Program-made: the position numbers and the translations under genes
NCBI RefSeq assembly: GCF_964355755.1
Contig: NC_092678.1
Span: 8,094,922 to 8,158,921, forward strand
Length of the DNA stretch: 64,000 nt
Reading direction: 5' to 3'
Origin: Antedon mediterranea
Taxonomy: Eukaryota > Echinodermata > Crinoidea > Comatulida > Antedonidae
Part shown: piece after piece, positions 43,685 through 55,225 of the stretch
Position numbering within the stretch: position 1 is the stretch's first letter
Layout: each line of letters starts with the position of its first letter
Notes under the pieces: generated by a model
Told to the model about the DNA's origin: nothing
What the model saw: only the letters and a program-made list of their open reading frames with translations
The model's database searches: none

Positions 43685-44858
43685 CGGTATCACTATGCAT
43701 TTATAGCACGCGACTTAATGGCTGTTGGCCTTGTTTATAATGCATAAGGCCTAAATAAAATACTGCATGCAAAAAAACGATGCGCGATGACTGTTTAAAT
43801 CCATATTTTTCAATTTAAAAAATAAAAGTTGAAAGAAAATTTAGAAAAATAGAGTTGGAGGTCCCGGAAATTGGACTTATTATACTTCAAAACATGAAAC
43901 AAAATATATAAGTCCCTATCATGGTTGTGACTGAGCTAAGAAATGTTTGAAAAATAGAGATGTTAGGTCCCGGAAAATGCACTTCTTGTACTTCGAAATA
44001 TGACCAGCTTTATTGTTGGGGCTGAGCTAAGAAAATGTTTAAAACTAGAGGCTGCAGGTCTTCAAAAAATTGCATTTTATACTTTGGAAACATCAGGCCT
44101 AGAAGCTTAAAAAACGCAAGCGTAGACCTTTTTCAGTCGGGGAAATAAGTTTATTCCTCCCAAGTGTATGCGTGCGTACCATCTGGACCTCCGAGTGGTG
44201 AGAAATTCATGACATACAGGACATTGTAATAACTTAGCTAAAATAAGATGTTGGCTAAGCGAAAATGGCATGTTTTTTTGTTTAGTAAATGGATGAAAAT
44301 TTTATTTTAGGTGCCCCACGGTATTGTATATTATATTCCCCGACAAAAGTACCCGTGTTCCCTTCGGTATTTCCCTTCGGTAACCGTCGGTAAACTTTGC
44401 CTGGAAAATAACTACATTACACATTTTGGTCCCTGGATGGAACTTGATATCACGCGTCTCGACCCAACGTTGAACGATTCGTACAAAGGGATACCGCCAG
44501 ACAAGTGCGTACCTAGCTAATGTTTAGTAGTAAGTTAGATCGCTGGCAATAATGAATGCATAAAAGTGCATAATAGCCCTCTGACGTACTGTCACGGTCA
44601 ATGGAACGTCGTGGTTTTCTAGGCGCTGAAGCTGTATGAAGTGAACGCGAACGTTTTTTACTGTATATTATATTCCCCGACAAAAAGTACCCGTGTTCCC
44701 CGACGGGGGGGCTAGGCTCCCCGACGAGAGGGCTAGAGCCCCCGTAGCCCCCCCCCCCCCCCGCGCCACCACTGATTGAGTCATGAGAAATATCATAAGA
44801 CCATACTTCATGGTCTTTGGATGAAATGTAAATAAAAATATTACTAAGCACTAAATGT

Positions 44859-45131
44859 AAAAAGTGGTCTCCAGAAAAGGATGACCAGCTAGTGAAGGAG
44901 ATGATTATACTGGATCCTTTCCAGTACAGAGAAAGAACACAGCAACGTGGAAAAGTATGGAAAGACATTGCAAGCAATAATTCACCATCTTTTGACATCA
45001 ACTTAGATGGAACAAATGTGAGGGATCGGTGGAATATATTAAAGGAAAAGTTGAGGGCAAAATTCAATAATGAGATAAGGGGGTCTGATCCACCAGCATC
45101 AGAAACAACCATAGAAGATTTGCTAAGTTAA
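44859..45131 (+). pseudogene. Myb/SANT-like exon fragment, plus-strand copy
   Basis: It encodes KKWSPEKDDQLVKEM, then FQYRERTQQRGKVWKDIA and DRWNILKEKL, a Myb/SANT-like domain with the expected Trp spacing. It ends at a stop soon after EDLLS. It has no start and no downstream exons, so it is a broken duplicate of the minus-strand gene at 46191-45237, in inverted orientation. Confidence 0.75.
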
Positions 45132-45236
45132 TATAAGATGGATGGAGTGATGGAGCACAAGCTGCAAGTAAAGTGGTTCATTTCAGACTAAATCATTGTA
45201 AAAACTGACAGAAAAACAGGCTTAAGAGGTAGAGCA

Positions 45237-46191
45237 TTACTTTTTTTCAATTATACGGAGCATGAGCTCCATTTGTTTATTCATTTGAACGTTTTGATTT
45301 TGTATCTGTTGACGAGTTAATTCCATTTGTTCTTTCAACATACTTGATTGCGTCTCTTCAGCTTTCTTCTTAGCAGCAGCATCACTCTCCATTTTCACTT
45401 TTAAAAATGCCATGGTACTACTTGCCCTGCTTTTTTTGGCATTTACCTCTCTGTTAATATATAAAAATAAAAATATATGTCCAAATAATAATATTGTGCA
45501 ATTCTTTTTCATGTAGGCCTACAATAAACTATGACTACTCATATTGGTATACTTAGTTTTGGGATAAAATAGACATGATATCATGTACATTATATAGACA
45601 GATAGAAATGGTTTTGTCTACGTACTGCTTACCATACATATTGTAGTATGAGATCAAGTTTTAATTACATCATCTCTGTCTACATTTTTGTCTTTGTATT
45701 GCTTTACTTTTAGTAAAAACATGTCAAATAAAACCGTTATGGATTAAATATGTCTTCAAGATCAATTTACCTTGATTTAGTCTGAAATGTCTCTAATGAG
45801 CGCTTCCGAACCTCTTCACCTGCAGCTCGTGCTGCGGCTGCATCACTACTCACTCTGATCTTATGTTTAAGGCATCTTTCTCCTGACTTAGCAAATCTTC
45901 TATTGCAGCTTCTGTTTCTGATAATGCTGGTGGAGCGATACCAGACCCTCTTATCTCATTATTCAATTTTGCCTTCAACTTGTCCTTTAATAGATTCCAT
46001 CTATCCCTTACATTTCTTCCATCTAAGTTAAAGTCGAAAGATGGTGAAAGATTGCCTGCAATGTCTTTCCATACTTTTCCGCGTTGCTGCGTTCTTTCTC
46101 TGTACTGGAAAGGACCCAATGTAATCATTTCCTTCACTAAACTGGTCATCCTTTTCTGGAGACCACTTCTTAGTTGGAGATATTTTTTTTG
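45237..46191 (-). pseudogene. Myb/SANT-like partner of the second Harbinger element
   Basis: Exons on the minus strand are 46191-45771 and 45450-45237, with good borders. The first encodes KKWSPEKDDQ, the same Myb/SANT-like domain as the plus copy, and an Ala-rich segment (DAAAARAAGEEV). The second encodes a Met/Gln/Lys-rich coiled coil ending IIEKK. Single-base frameshifts near 46138 and 45875 break it. The layout, transposase on plus and Myb gene convergent on minus, is the same as in the first Harbinger element. Confidence 0.75.
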
Positions 46192-46259
46192 CTAAAATAG
46201 GATAAAAAATGTATGTAATATCAATCAATAACACTACAGAATAAAAGTATTCTGTCATT

Positions 46260-46925
46260 GATGTTGTTTAATGTTATAGCTCAGTATATTATAGTAGGCT
46301 AGGCCTCAAACCAAGTCTAGGTATAACTATAACCAATGTAGACAGGTCTGGATGAAAAATGACTGGTATGACCTAGCCAGTCTCTAGAAGTAGAGTAGAA
46401 GTAGGATGGGTTGCGCCAAAAGCTAAATTTGTGTGTCTTGCTTGGGCCTACTAGCATATAGCTAGTACTACTACTAGGCCTAGCCTAGCTAGGGCCACTA
46501 GGCCTAGAACCTAGGTGGCCTAGCCTACCCTTAGAGGCTAGTCTAATGCTAGCCAGGCTAAACATATATATTCAACTTGTATTGCCACAAAAATATATAG
46601 GCCTAGGCTAGGCCTACCTATATTTAAAAAAAACAATTAGGCCTAGCCTAGCTAGGCCTAGGCCCAGGGGCCTAGGCCTACCTACGAACGAGCATGGCAT
46701 TATGAATAGGAGGTTAAAAAATAGGGGGCCTTCCCAGCCTAGCTAGGCCTAGACTAGTTAGTGACTTAGTATATGTAGGAGGACTAGGCATAGAATAGGC
46801 CGTAGTTTAGTTAGGCCTAGTAGCCTAGGCCTAGATAGTAATAGCTACTAGGCCTTGCCTAGGTGCGCCTACCTGCGGCCTATTCTTTCTATTCTAGGCC
46901 TAGGCCTAGCCTACTTTTTTAGGCA
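46260..46925. repeat. Dense TAGGCCTA / CCTAGGCC cluster
   Basis: This stretch is packed with overlapping AGGCCTAG and CTAGGCCTAG words, interrupted by short AT-rich spacers. No open frame is meaningful. Confidence 0.8.
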
Positions 46926-47057
46926 GCAAATGGCACTTTATTTTAAGTGATAAATTTATCTATTATTAAATTAGGTCATAAATCAGAACTCGATGCAAAC
47001 ATTATTTAGGATCCCATTATTTAATTGATGATCATTTTAAATATAAACACAACCAAA
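46926..47057. other. Short AT-rich spacer
   Basis: No gene or repeat is recognised. Confidence 0.5.
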
Positions 47058-48865
47058 CAGGCCCGTATCCAGGGGGGGTGCGTTGGGTGCAGACGCACCC
47101 CCCCAAGTCCCAAAAGGTCCACTATTTCCTCGGTTGGTATTTTTTCTTGTCTTGTTTAACTAAAGACAATATCATTATATATATACAAAATTTACATTAT
47201 CAATGGTATACAAACAAAAATATGCTAATATAAAATGAAAAAATACCGGTAATTAAATTACGGAATCTGAACTGACTACAAACTCGATGTAAAACATGCG
47301 CAGTCGATCATGTGACGACAAGCAATAGCTTAGCGCTTCATGTACGCGGTACGCTGTATAATATACAGTAAAAACGTTCGCGTTCACTTCATATAGCTTC
47401 AGCGCCTAGAAAACCACGATGTTCCATTGACCGTGAGAGTACGTCAGAGGGCTAATATGCACTTTTATGCATTCATTATTGCCAGCGATCTAACTTACTA
47501 ATAAACATTAGCTAGGTACGCACTTGTCTGGCGGTATCCTTTTGTACGAATCGTTCAACGTTGGGTCGAGACGCGTGATATCAAGTTTCATCCAGGGACC
47601 AAAATGTGTAATGTAGTTATTTTCCAGGCGAAGTTTACCGACGGTTACCGAAGGGAACACGTGTACTTTTTGTCGGGGAATATAATATACAGTAAAAAGC
47701 GTTCGCGTTCACTTCGTAGCTAGCTTCAGCGCCTAGAAAACCGCGACGTTTCATTGACCGTGAGAGTACGTCAGAGTGATAATATGCACTTTATATGCAT
47801 TCATTATTGCCAGCGATCTAACTTACTACTAAACAATAGCTAGGTACGCACTTGTCTGGCGGTATCCCTTTGTACGAATCGTTCAACGTTGGGTCGAGAC
47901 GCGTGATATCAAGTTTCATCCAGGGACCAAAATGTGTAATGTGTTATTTTCCAGGCGAAGTTTACCGACGGTTACGTCGTGTACTGCGTCGACGTACGCT
48001 ACACTACAGCAAAAACGAATTATGTTAATTGTTCGTTTGTTCACCAATTTTTTAATTTACAAGTAACCTTCTGTACCGTGGGGCACCTAAAATAAATTTT
48101 TCATCTATTACTAAACAAAAAAACATGCCATTTTCGCTTAGCCAACATTATAGCTATAGTTATTACATTTTCAATATCCTGTATGTCATGAATTTCTCAC
48201 CACTCGGAAGTCCAGATGGTACGCATGCATACACCTGGGAGGAATAAACTTTTTTCCCCGACTGAAAAAGGTCTACGCTTGCGTTTTTTAAGCCTCTAGG
48301 CCTGATGTTTCCAAAGTATAAAATGCAATTTTTTGAAGACCTGCAGCTCTAGTTTTAAACATTTTCTTAGCTCAGCCCCAACAATAAAGCTGGTCATATT
48401 TCGAAGAACAAGAAGTACATTTTCCGAGACCTAGCATCTCTATTTTTCAAACATTTCTTAGCTCAGTCACAACCCATGATAGGGACTTATATATTTTTTT
48501 TCATGTTTTGAAGTATAATAAGTCCAATTTCCGGGACCTCCAACTCTATTTTTCTAAATTTTCTTTGAACTTTTATTTTTTAAATTGAAAAATATGGATT
48601 GAAACAGTCATCGCGCATCGTTTTTTTGCACGCAGTATTTTATTTATGCATTATAAAAAATGGAAAAAATGGCTACCCTAAATCTGATTAAAAAGACCTC
48701 AAATGACGCTAGAACGCGTTGCTTCCGGGGGCTTCGCCCCCCTGGACCCCACCGGGGGCTCTTGGCGGCCCCTGGCCCTCAGCCTAGTGATGCTCGCTTC
48801 GCTCGCATAGCCCCCTCATCGGGGAATGTAGCCCCCGCGTCGGGAAGATCCTGGCGCCACCCCTG
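47058..48865 (-). mobile_element. hAT-related non-autonomous repeat, copy 3 (inverted)
   Basis: Read on the minus strand, it starts CAGGGGTGGCGCCAGG at 48865, like copy 2, and ends TGGATACGGGCCTG at 47058, like copy 1, so it combines features of both. It carries two tandem ~340 bp units like copy 1. 47058-48130 is nearly identical to the reverse complement of 32195-33352. The flanks CTGAGTTG and CAACCAAA do not match, so there is no clean target duplication. It may be a recombinant or a nested pair. Confidence 0.75.
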
Positions 48866-48959
48866 CTGAGTTGGCCTCATCATGAAAGCGTTAAGTTCTG
48901 GTGTCCATCGTTCAACTAGCCCAAGCCACAACAGACAGTCTTACATCAGTCTTTAGAAC

Positions 48960-49094
48960 GTCAAATAACGCAAATTTTTCCAGGGCCTTCGGCCCCTGGA
49001 CCCTGACCGGGGGCCCTTGGCGGCCCCCTGGCCCCCAGCCATTGTTGCTCGCTTCGCTCGCACCCCCCCATTATAAATGCTGCATACGGGCCTG
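48960..49094. repeat. Fragment of the GC-rich hAT-related terminus
   Basis: TTCCAGGGCCTTCGGCCCCTGGACC...GGGGGCCCTTGGCGGCCCCCTGGCCCCCAGCC...GCTCGCTTCGCTCGC resembles the GC-rich end of copies 2 and 3. It ends GCATACGGGCCTG, compatible with the CAGGCCCGTAT terminus at 47058. Confidence 0.6.
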
Positions 49095-49305
49095 CCAAAT
49101 ATACATACTTTGGGCAGCTAATTGAGAAGTCATTGTTTGTGTTTTTTATTCGTGCACTGTGAACTGCATGCAAAACAGCAATTTTGCTGTTGTCTTCTTA
49201 ACTTCCAGAAGACGAGACGACAACTGGTGAAATTACTTACGCAGGCGCAGTGTCGCCAGTGGGCGTGGCTATCACTGTCAATCACTCGTTGTCTGAGCTC
49301 CCGTC

Positions 49306-50706
49306 GTGTTTCGTAAACTCTCTATTGATACGTATGTGGACAGGCTGGAACAATATTTTGTGGCATTAGATATCAATGACGGATGTAAGAAAAGAGCGAT
49401 ATTATTGAGTAGTTTAGGAGAGGCTGGATACACAACGATACGAGATTTGTGTTTTCCTGATAGGCCTAAACCAAGTACAAAATCGTACGATACGCTCACA
49501 ACCAAGCTCAAAGAGCATTACAAACCTACTCGAATAACGATTTCTGAACGATTTATATTCAGAAATGTAAAACAGACACCGGGGGGACAGACTATTTCTC
49601 AATTTGTATCACATCTAAAGAAAAAGGCGATACATTGTGGTTTTGAAGGAGAGGCATTGGAAAACGCACTGCGTGATCAGTTCGTATGTGGACTGATAAG
49701 TCAGAGCATCCAAAAGAAATTATTGACAACGAACCATACGTTCAAGGAAGCAACAGACATAGCCATAGCCTCGGAGGCAGCAACAGCGAATATGAAAAGT
49801 ATGTCGCACGATGTTGACAAGCCAATCAACCACGTTACGTCTAACAGCAGGAAGTCTACGAAAACTTATCAAGCGTCAAAACTAACACGAACGCAGAAAT
49901 GTGACCGCTGTGGTATGAACAATCATGCAAGAGATACGTGTAAATACAAAAACGCTACATGCTTTAAATGCAACAAACAAGGACACCTAAAATCAGAATG
50001 CAGGCAGTCGAGTAAATCAACAAAACAATATAAACCTAAATCCATCAAGCAAGTAGAAGCACCGGATTACGACGAAGGTAATGACGATTTTGTAGATACA
50101 ATGTTTTGCGTAGGCATTAAGCAGGACAATTCGGTACCACCAATAACGGTACAGATGCGAGTTGATGATATAGATATTGATTTTGAAGTAGATACGGGCG
50201 CAGCAGTATCGATAATTAGCTTTGACGATTACGAAAGCAAGCTTAGCCATCTACCATTAAAGTCAGTAAAACGTACACTTCACGCATACACAGGTACTAA
50301 GCTCGATATAGCAGGAGTAATTAAAGTCACCGTGAACTATAGGGGCCAGAGTAACGTTCTCCCACTGATAGTAGTGAGAACGCAGCGACGAAACTCACCA
50401 CCCTTGCTTGGAAGAACCTGGTTAGAAGTGATTAAGTTGGACTGGAAGTTATTATTTCCACCATCGCTTGCTCAGAATTCGGTAGAAATAGATAACGATG
50501 TCGGTCAGTCATTCAAACGGAAGTTCCCAGAAGTTTTTCGAACGGAATTAGGTACGGTTCAGGGACACAAAGCGACATTACATCTAAAAGTGAACGCAAT
50601 CCCAAAATTCTGCAAAGCTCGAAATGTTCCATTTGCGCTACGCTCCGCAGTTGAGGTAGTTAGACAGAATGCAAAACGAAGGAGTTATTTATCCGGTAGA
50701 CTTTAG
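49306..50706 (+). pseudogene. gag: Gag-protease of the third gypsy element
   Basis: This is a 466-codon open frame with no convincing ATG start. Residues about 10-160 look like a gypsy capsid region. Two CCHC knuckles lie at residues ~198-211 and ~218-231, both C-x2-C-x4-H-x4-C. The protease motif FEVDTGAAVS follows near residue 290, with a LLGRTWL motif near 365. The frame then runs into the RT linker and shifts at about 50690. Confidence 0.85.
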
Positions 50707-52200
50707 TCAGTGGGCAACCCCATTGGTATGTATTCCAAAGGCCGATGGCAGGGTACGTGTCTGCGGAGATTATAAAGTAACAGTCAACCCGAGTTTAAAT
50801 TGCGACCAATATCCAATTCCGACCCCAGAGGAAGTTTTCACCAAATTGGGAGGTGGAAAGCGATTCTCTAAGATTGATTTGAAATGTGCGTACCAGCAGT
50901 TAGTACTGGAAGACGAGGCGCAAGAGTTGGTAACGATCAACACGCATACGGATTATATCGATACACGAGGTTACCGTTTGGTATTTCGTCCAGTCCAGCC
51001 ATATGGCAGCGATTCAGAGAACAGGTGATAGCAGGACTTAAAGGAACATGTGCGATCATGATGGACGATGTTCTTGTTACAGGTGCGTCTGATAAAGAGC
51101 ATATTAGTAATCTTGAGAAACTATTTGAGAGATTTAACAAGTATGGTCTCAGAGTGAAAGCTGAGAAATGCGCGTTTGTACAAAAGGAAGTAGTCTACAT
51201 GGGACGTAAGCTATCAGCAGCAGGAATTCAACCGACAAACGATAAAGTGAAAGCCATCAAGGATGCACGAGCACCACAGAATGCAACAGAACTAAGATCC
51301 TGGTTAGGACTAGTTAACTATCACGCGTCATTTATTCCACGATTATCGACGATGATACATCCTTCGAATGAGCTGTTGGGAAGCAAACCATGGTCATGGA
51401 CTGTCGACTGTAGTAAAGCGTTTAACGCGGTAAAGCGAATTATTAGCGAAGACATGATGTTGACGCATTATGACCCATTAAAACCACTGAAACTATACAC
51501 GGACGCATCACCATACGGAGTTGGCGCAGTCATTTGCCACGTAAACGAGAACAATATCAAAACACCGATCGCGTACGCATCGCGAAGCCTGCATAAACAC
51601 GAAAGGGGTTATGCACAACTAGACAAGGAAGCCCTAAGCATCATGTTTGGACTTCAAAGGTTTAGAACATACTTATACGGACGGAAATTCACGATAAGAA
51701 CTGATCATAAGCCACTTGAACGCATTCTAGGACCTAAATCAGCTATTCCGACACTGGCCACACAGAGATTACAGCGATGGGCAATCGTACTGTCAGCGTT
51801 CGAATACGATTTAAAGTTCATTCCTGGAAAACAGAACGTAATTGCCGACGCACTCTCACGTCTCCCAATACCAGACGAAGGACGGGAAGACGATGCAGTA
51901 TACAACATAGCGGGGCATACATTAGACAATTTGCCAGTCACGAGTACGAACGTACAACAGCATGCCAGGAAAGACCCGCTATTGAGCAAAGTGTTATACA
52001 TGGTACAGACAGGTTTATGGCAGTCAGAAAACGATGACGATCTAAAACCATTCCTACACCGAAGAGACGAATTGAGTGTAGAACAGGACTGTTTGCTGTG
52101 GGGATACAGGATAGTGATTCCATCGAAACTCAGAGGGGCAGTTCTGGAGGAGCTTCATTGTGCTCACCCCGGAATCGTGCGTATGAAAGAGATTGCGTGA
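50669..52200 (+). pseudogene. pol: RT-RNase H of the third gypsy element
   Basis: RT begins in one frame (VCGDYKVTVNP, FSKIDLKCAYQQ). After a frameshift at about 50955-50980 it continues in another (LPFGISSSP, catalytic MMDD near 51061, MGRKLS). RNase H has LYTDASPYGVG, the Glu in LDKEALS, RTDHKPLE and IADALSR. The start of the integrase zinc region (H-x-G) follows before a TGA at 52200. The YxDD motif reads M-M-D-D, an uncommon first residue. Confidence 0.85.
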
Positions 52201-53263
52201 AGTCATGTCTGGTGGCCCCAGATAGATTCCGACATAGAATGATTGGTGAAGCAATGTCAAGCATGTCACCAAACACAAAGTCGACCAAGCGTAGCACCAA
52301 TGATGCCCTGGATCTGGCCAAATCAGCCTTGGACACGAATACATATTGACTATGCGCAGAAAGATAAACGAGATTATCTAGTATAGTGGTTGACTCATAT
52401 TCGAAATGGCCAGAAGTCGTTCAGATGAACAGTACGACGAGTGCAGCGACCATCAAAGCGATGAGAGAGTTGTTCAGTAGATACGGATTGCCTGTTCACT
52501 TGTAAGCGATAATGGACCTCAATTTGTTAGCGACGAATTTGAATTCTTCTTAAAGCAAAACGGGGTGAAACATGTAAAGGTTGCACCTTATCACGCCGCA
52601 AGCAACGGAGCAGCAGAACGAATGGTTCAATCTTTCAAAAGATCGTTAGCGGCAAGCCGAGCGAATGGGAAGGATTTCCAACAATGTTTGGACAGATTTC
52701 TTTTATCGTATCGCACAACAAAACACGCAACTACGGGACAAACGCCAGCGAAGTTATTCATGGGCCGTGAGTTGAGAACGCGAGTATCACTTTTACATCC
52801 CAGTACAGAAAACAAGGTACTGAACAAGCAGAGTGATTAGAAGCTTCATCACGACAAAACGAAAGATCTACGAGAATTTTACCCAGGTGAAATGGTATTA
52901 GTGAAAGATTTCCGACAAGAGGGAAAGTGGTGGCCAGGTACCGTGATAGAACGTACCGCTCCAAAATCATACGTAATTAGTGTTGAGGATGGCCGAGTGT
53001 GGAAAAGACACATTGACCAGTTGAAAGCGACAGACGCGGACGCTTACGCGAGTAAAACCCCTACTTCACATAGCGAGTTGGAACACAAGATTAAACAGAC
53101 AGTACCAATAACGATTGCGAGCGAAACGATTGCGAACAAAGAGCAAACATCCACCAACCAACCGGTTGAAGAGGAACATAGATTGTCTTCATCGCCTGAG
53201 GTTATTCCACGACGCTCCACGCGACTTCGAAGGAAGCCAACGCGACTTATCGAAGAGATATAA
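52201..53263 (+). pseudogene. pol: Integrase of the third gypsy element
   Basis: The zinc region and first catalytic Asp are in broken frames between 52200 and 52400. The core continues with an Asp in the SDNGPQF motif and Glu in NGAAERMVQ (frame from 52565). An in-frame TAG at about 52838 precedes the C-terminal module (GKWWPGTVIE), which ends at a stop at 53263 after an Arg-rich tail. Confidence 0.8.
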
Positions 53264-53493
53264 AACTTGTGAACAATGTTATTATTATGAACGTTAAAGT
53301 TATGTTGTTCATGTTTTTACACAAAATTATAATGGTGAGAATTACTCACATTTGTTAATTATATGAGGAACCAAATAAGAACTATCTGGAACTATAGAAG
53401 CAGTAATTTAATCACGATGATTAACCTATTTGATTAACAAGATAATTAACGAAAGTTTATTGTGCTTATTGATATAATGTTAACGTTAAAATA

Positions 53494-53505
53494 AGAAAGG
53501 AGGAG
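53494..53505 (+). promoter_or_regulatory. Polypurine tract of the third gypsy element
   Basis: AAGAAAGGAGGAG directly precedes the TG of the 3' LTR. Confidence 0.75.
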
Positions 53506-53680
53506 TGTAGTATATGCACGCGCACATATATATATATGCGTACTGCGCATATGCTCTGGCGATAGGTTAGTTCATGACTACTAGTTGGTTTCATTAAACA
53601 CATTCATTGTTATTATACTCATCTCAACGTATGTTATTAATTTGTCTCGAACAAACTGGTACGACGATACACGACAGCAA
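53506..53680 (+). repeat. 3' LTR of the third gypsy element (~175 bp)
   Basis: It begins TGTAGTATATGCACGCGC and contains alternating (AT)n at 53526-53537. It probably ends near ACACGACA (53669-53676) or shortly after. The right border is estimated because no 5' copy is present for comparison. Confidence 0.6.
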
Positions 53681-54060
53681 TGCCTAATAATATTATTAAT
53701 AATAACTAATAAATAATACGTACAGTATAATTGGCCTAGCTAACCTAGGCCTAAAAGGGCGTAGGAAAGCCAGGCCTAGCTGTGTAGCCTAGTTTAATAT
53801 AGGCCTAAGGCTTATTAAAATATTGGCCTAGCTAAGCCTATGCAGTATGCTTCGTACAGTACACCCACCATAGTTAATAATATATAATAGACTATAACTA
53901 GTTACTAGGCTACTACTAGTAGGGATAACGATGCAAAATTAGAAGTTGTTATTTTTCAACCAATTTAAACACTATGTTAGTATTTTGTTTCAATATTCCA
54001 ATAAAGAAAGAATTACGAAAATCTGACTTGTAGTTTTCGAAATATAAGGTCTAAAACATC
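53681..54060. repeat. TAGGCCTA-rich stretch
   Basis: 53730-53850 is dense in GGCCTAG and TAGGCCTA words. The remainder is AT-rich with no gene. Confidence 0.65.
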
Positions 54061-54069
54061 TCCGAAAAT

Positions 54070-54127
54070 GAGGGTGTGTCGAAAGCGAAGATCGAAGACC
54101 GAAGACCTCGAAAGCGAAGACCCTACG
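54070..54127 (+). repeat. Short repeat of CGAAAGCGAAGACC words, foldback-terminus-like
   Basis: GGGTGTGTCGAAAGCGAAGATCGAAGACCGAAGACCTCGAAAGCGAAGACCC has the same architecture as the foldback termini (GGGTGTCACGAAACC-TAAGACC-ACGAAAGC-TAAGACCC), with different letters at fixed places. It may be an end of a related family. No partner end was found. Confidence 0.4.
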
Positions 54128-55054
54128 AAATGGTAGTGTGCACAAAATCCGACCAAAATCATAAAAAATCGTGATAACACCTTGAATTTACAGATTCTAA
54201 AAAAATATTTCGATTTTAATTGTTACGTTATCAAAAAACATGACTTTATCTATGAACAGGCTCACGCGTTTTCACCAATGGAGTTAATATGTGATATGGT
54301 TTTACGAACAAACACATCGCGCTATTTGCAAGGCGACGGACGCACAAGAAGGACCTCGCACAGAGCATTGAATTGAATGCAAAATTAAATGTCACTTTTG
54401 TTCCGATAACTTTGTAGCACACGTCGCCTGCAATTTAAACCCATAGCCAATTGTTTATAAGTATAGAAATAAACTACATAAAGTAAATTGTAAGAAGTAA
54501 AGGATGGCGGTAGGCTTTTTTTAGGCTTATTTTAGAGCCTATATATAAAAAGTGTCCGTATTTTGATTTTATATGTTGCTATGTGTTTTTTATCTATAAT
54601 ATTTGCCTATTGTTTATTATCTAAATGTATAAATAAATACAATAAGATATTCATTTTCCTGTATTGTATTTAAACTTTTACATTTTCCCATTGTATACTA
54701 TTGCTGTTTTACTTAATCGCCAGTTTCAAAATGTTTTCTAATGTATTCATAATAGACAAATAATATATCAGTATCAGAATATTTAGTGTGGTTGGTGAAA
54801 CGACAGTAGGCCTACTATGTAAAGAAAAATTTAAAAAGGAAAATAAATATTTCATTAACCAACGTATAAACCACTAACAAAAAAATACTGCCACAACGTA
54901 TCGTATTGATGCGCAACGTAAAGAGAATACTCATCTATCTATTTTGCATCCCCCCACGATCAAAAAGATCATTATGATGAACGTAAAGCAGAAACGGTGT
55001 GTTGAACACGTCGATTCCCACTTGTGATGACACGCAAGGTTATTTCCTTAAGCT
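54128..55054. other. Intergenic, AT-rich, nothing recognised
   Basis: No exon or element end is seen. A 64-codon frame at 54.2 kb shows no domain. Confidence 0.5.
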
Positions 55055-55225
55055 TGGTTCCCACTAGAACGTAACGCAAGAACGTACACGCAACGCAAGC
55101 GTTTTAACCAATGACAAGCGAAGTTATAGACAGTTAGCAATCACAAGCGAATAAGCCATCGCTTGTGATTGGTCAATTCACTTGCGTTGCGTTACGTCCT
55201 TGTGTTGCGTCGCTAGTGGGAACCA
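55055..55225. mobile_element. ~170 bp MITE with GGTTCCCACTAG inverted ends
   Basis: TGGTTCCCACTAGAACGTAACGCAAGAACGT... on the left matches, in reverse complement, ...ACGTCCTTGTGTTGCGTCGCTAGTGGGAACCA on the right. CGCAACGCAAG motifs and an inner AATCACAAGCGAA/TCGCTTGTGATT hairpin lie inside. Target duplication is not clear. It is too small to code. Confidence 0.75.

Larger units (their letters stand above)
42720..44774 (+). mobile_element. 2.06 kb non-autonomous hAT element (copy 2), complete
   Basis: It is flanked by identical 8-mers ATTGAGTC (42712-42719 and 44775-44782). The termini are CAGGGGTGGCACCAGG and, on the other strand, CAGTGGTGGCGCGGGG, an imperfect hAT-style inverted repeat. The ends are very GC-rich (GGGGGCTACATTCCCCGACG...). 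The interior holds two GTCGGTC/TGTC microsatellites and one unit of the ~340 bp block that is doubled in copies 1 and 3. No transposase is encoded, so it depends on another hAT element. Confidence 0.88.
49240..53680 (+). mobile_element. Third Ty3/gypsy element (two-knuckle Gag), 5'-truncated
   Basis: The order is Gag, protease, RT, RNase H, integrase, then a polypurine tract and a 3' LTR. The 5' LTR is not found, and the Gag N-terminus begins mid-domain near the hAT-related fragment. Two zinc knuckles and the integrase style suggest the Mag-like branch, by family resemblance only. Several frameshifts and a stop make it inactive. Confidence 0.82.

Noticed and set aside
43562-43747. Ser/Val/Cys-rich peptide gene
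   Set aside because: It is a translation of the GTCG/GTCT microsatellite.
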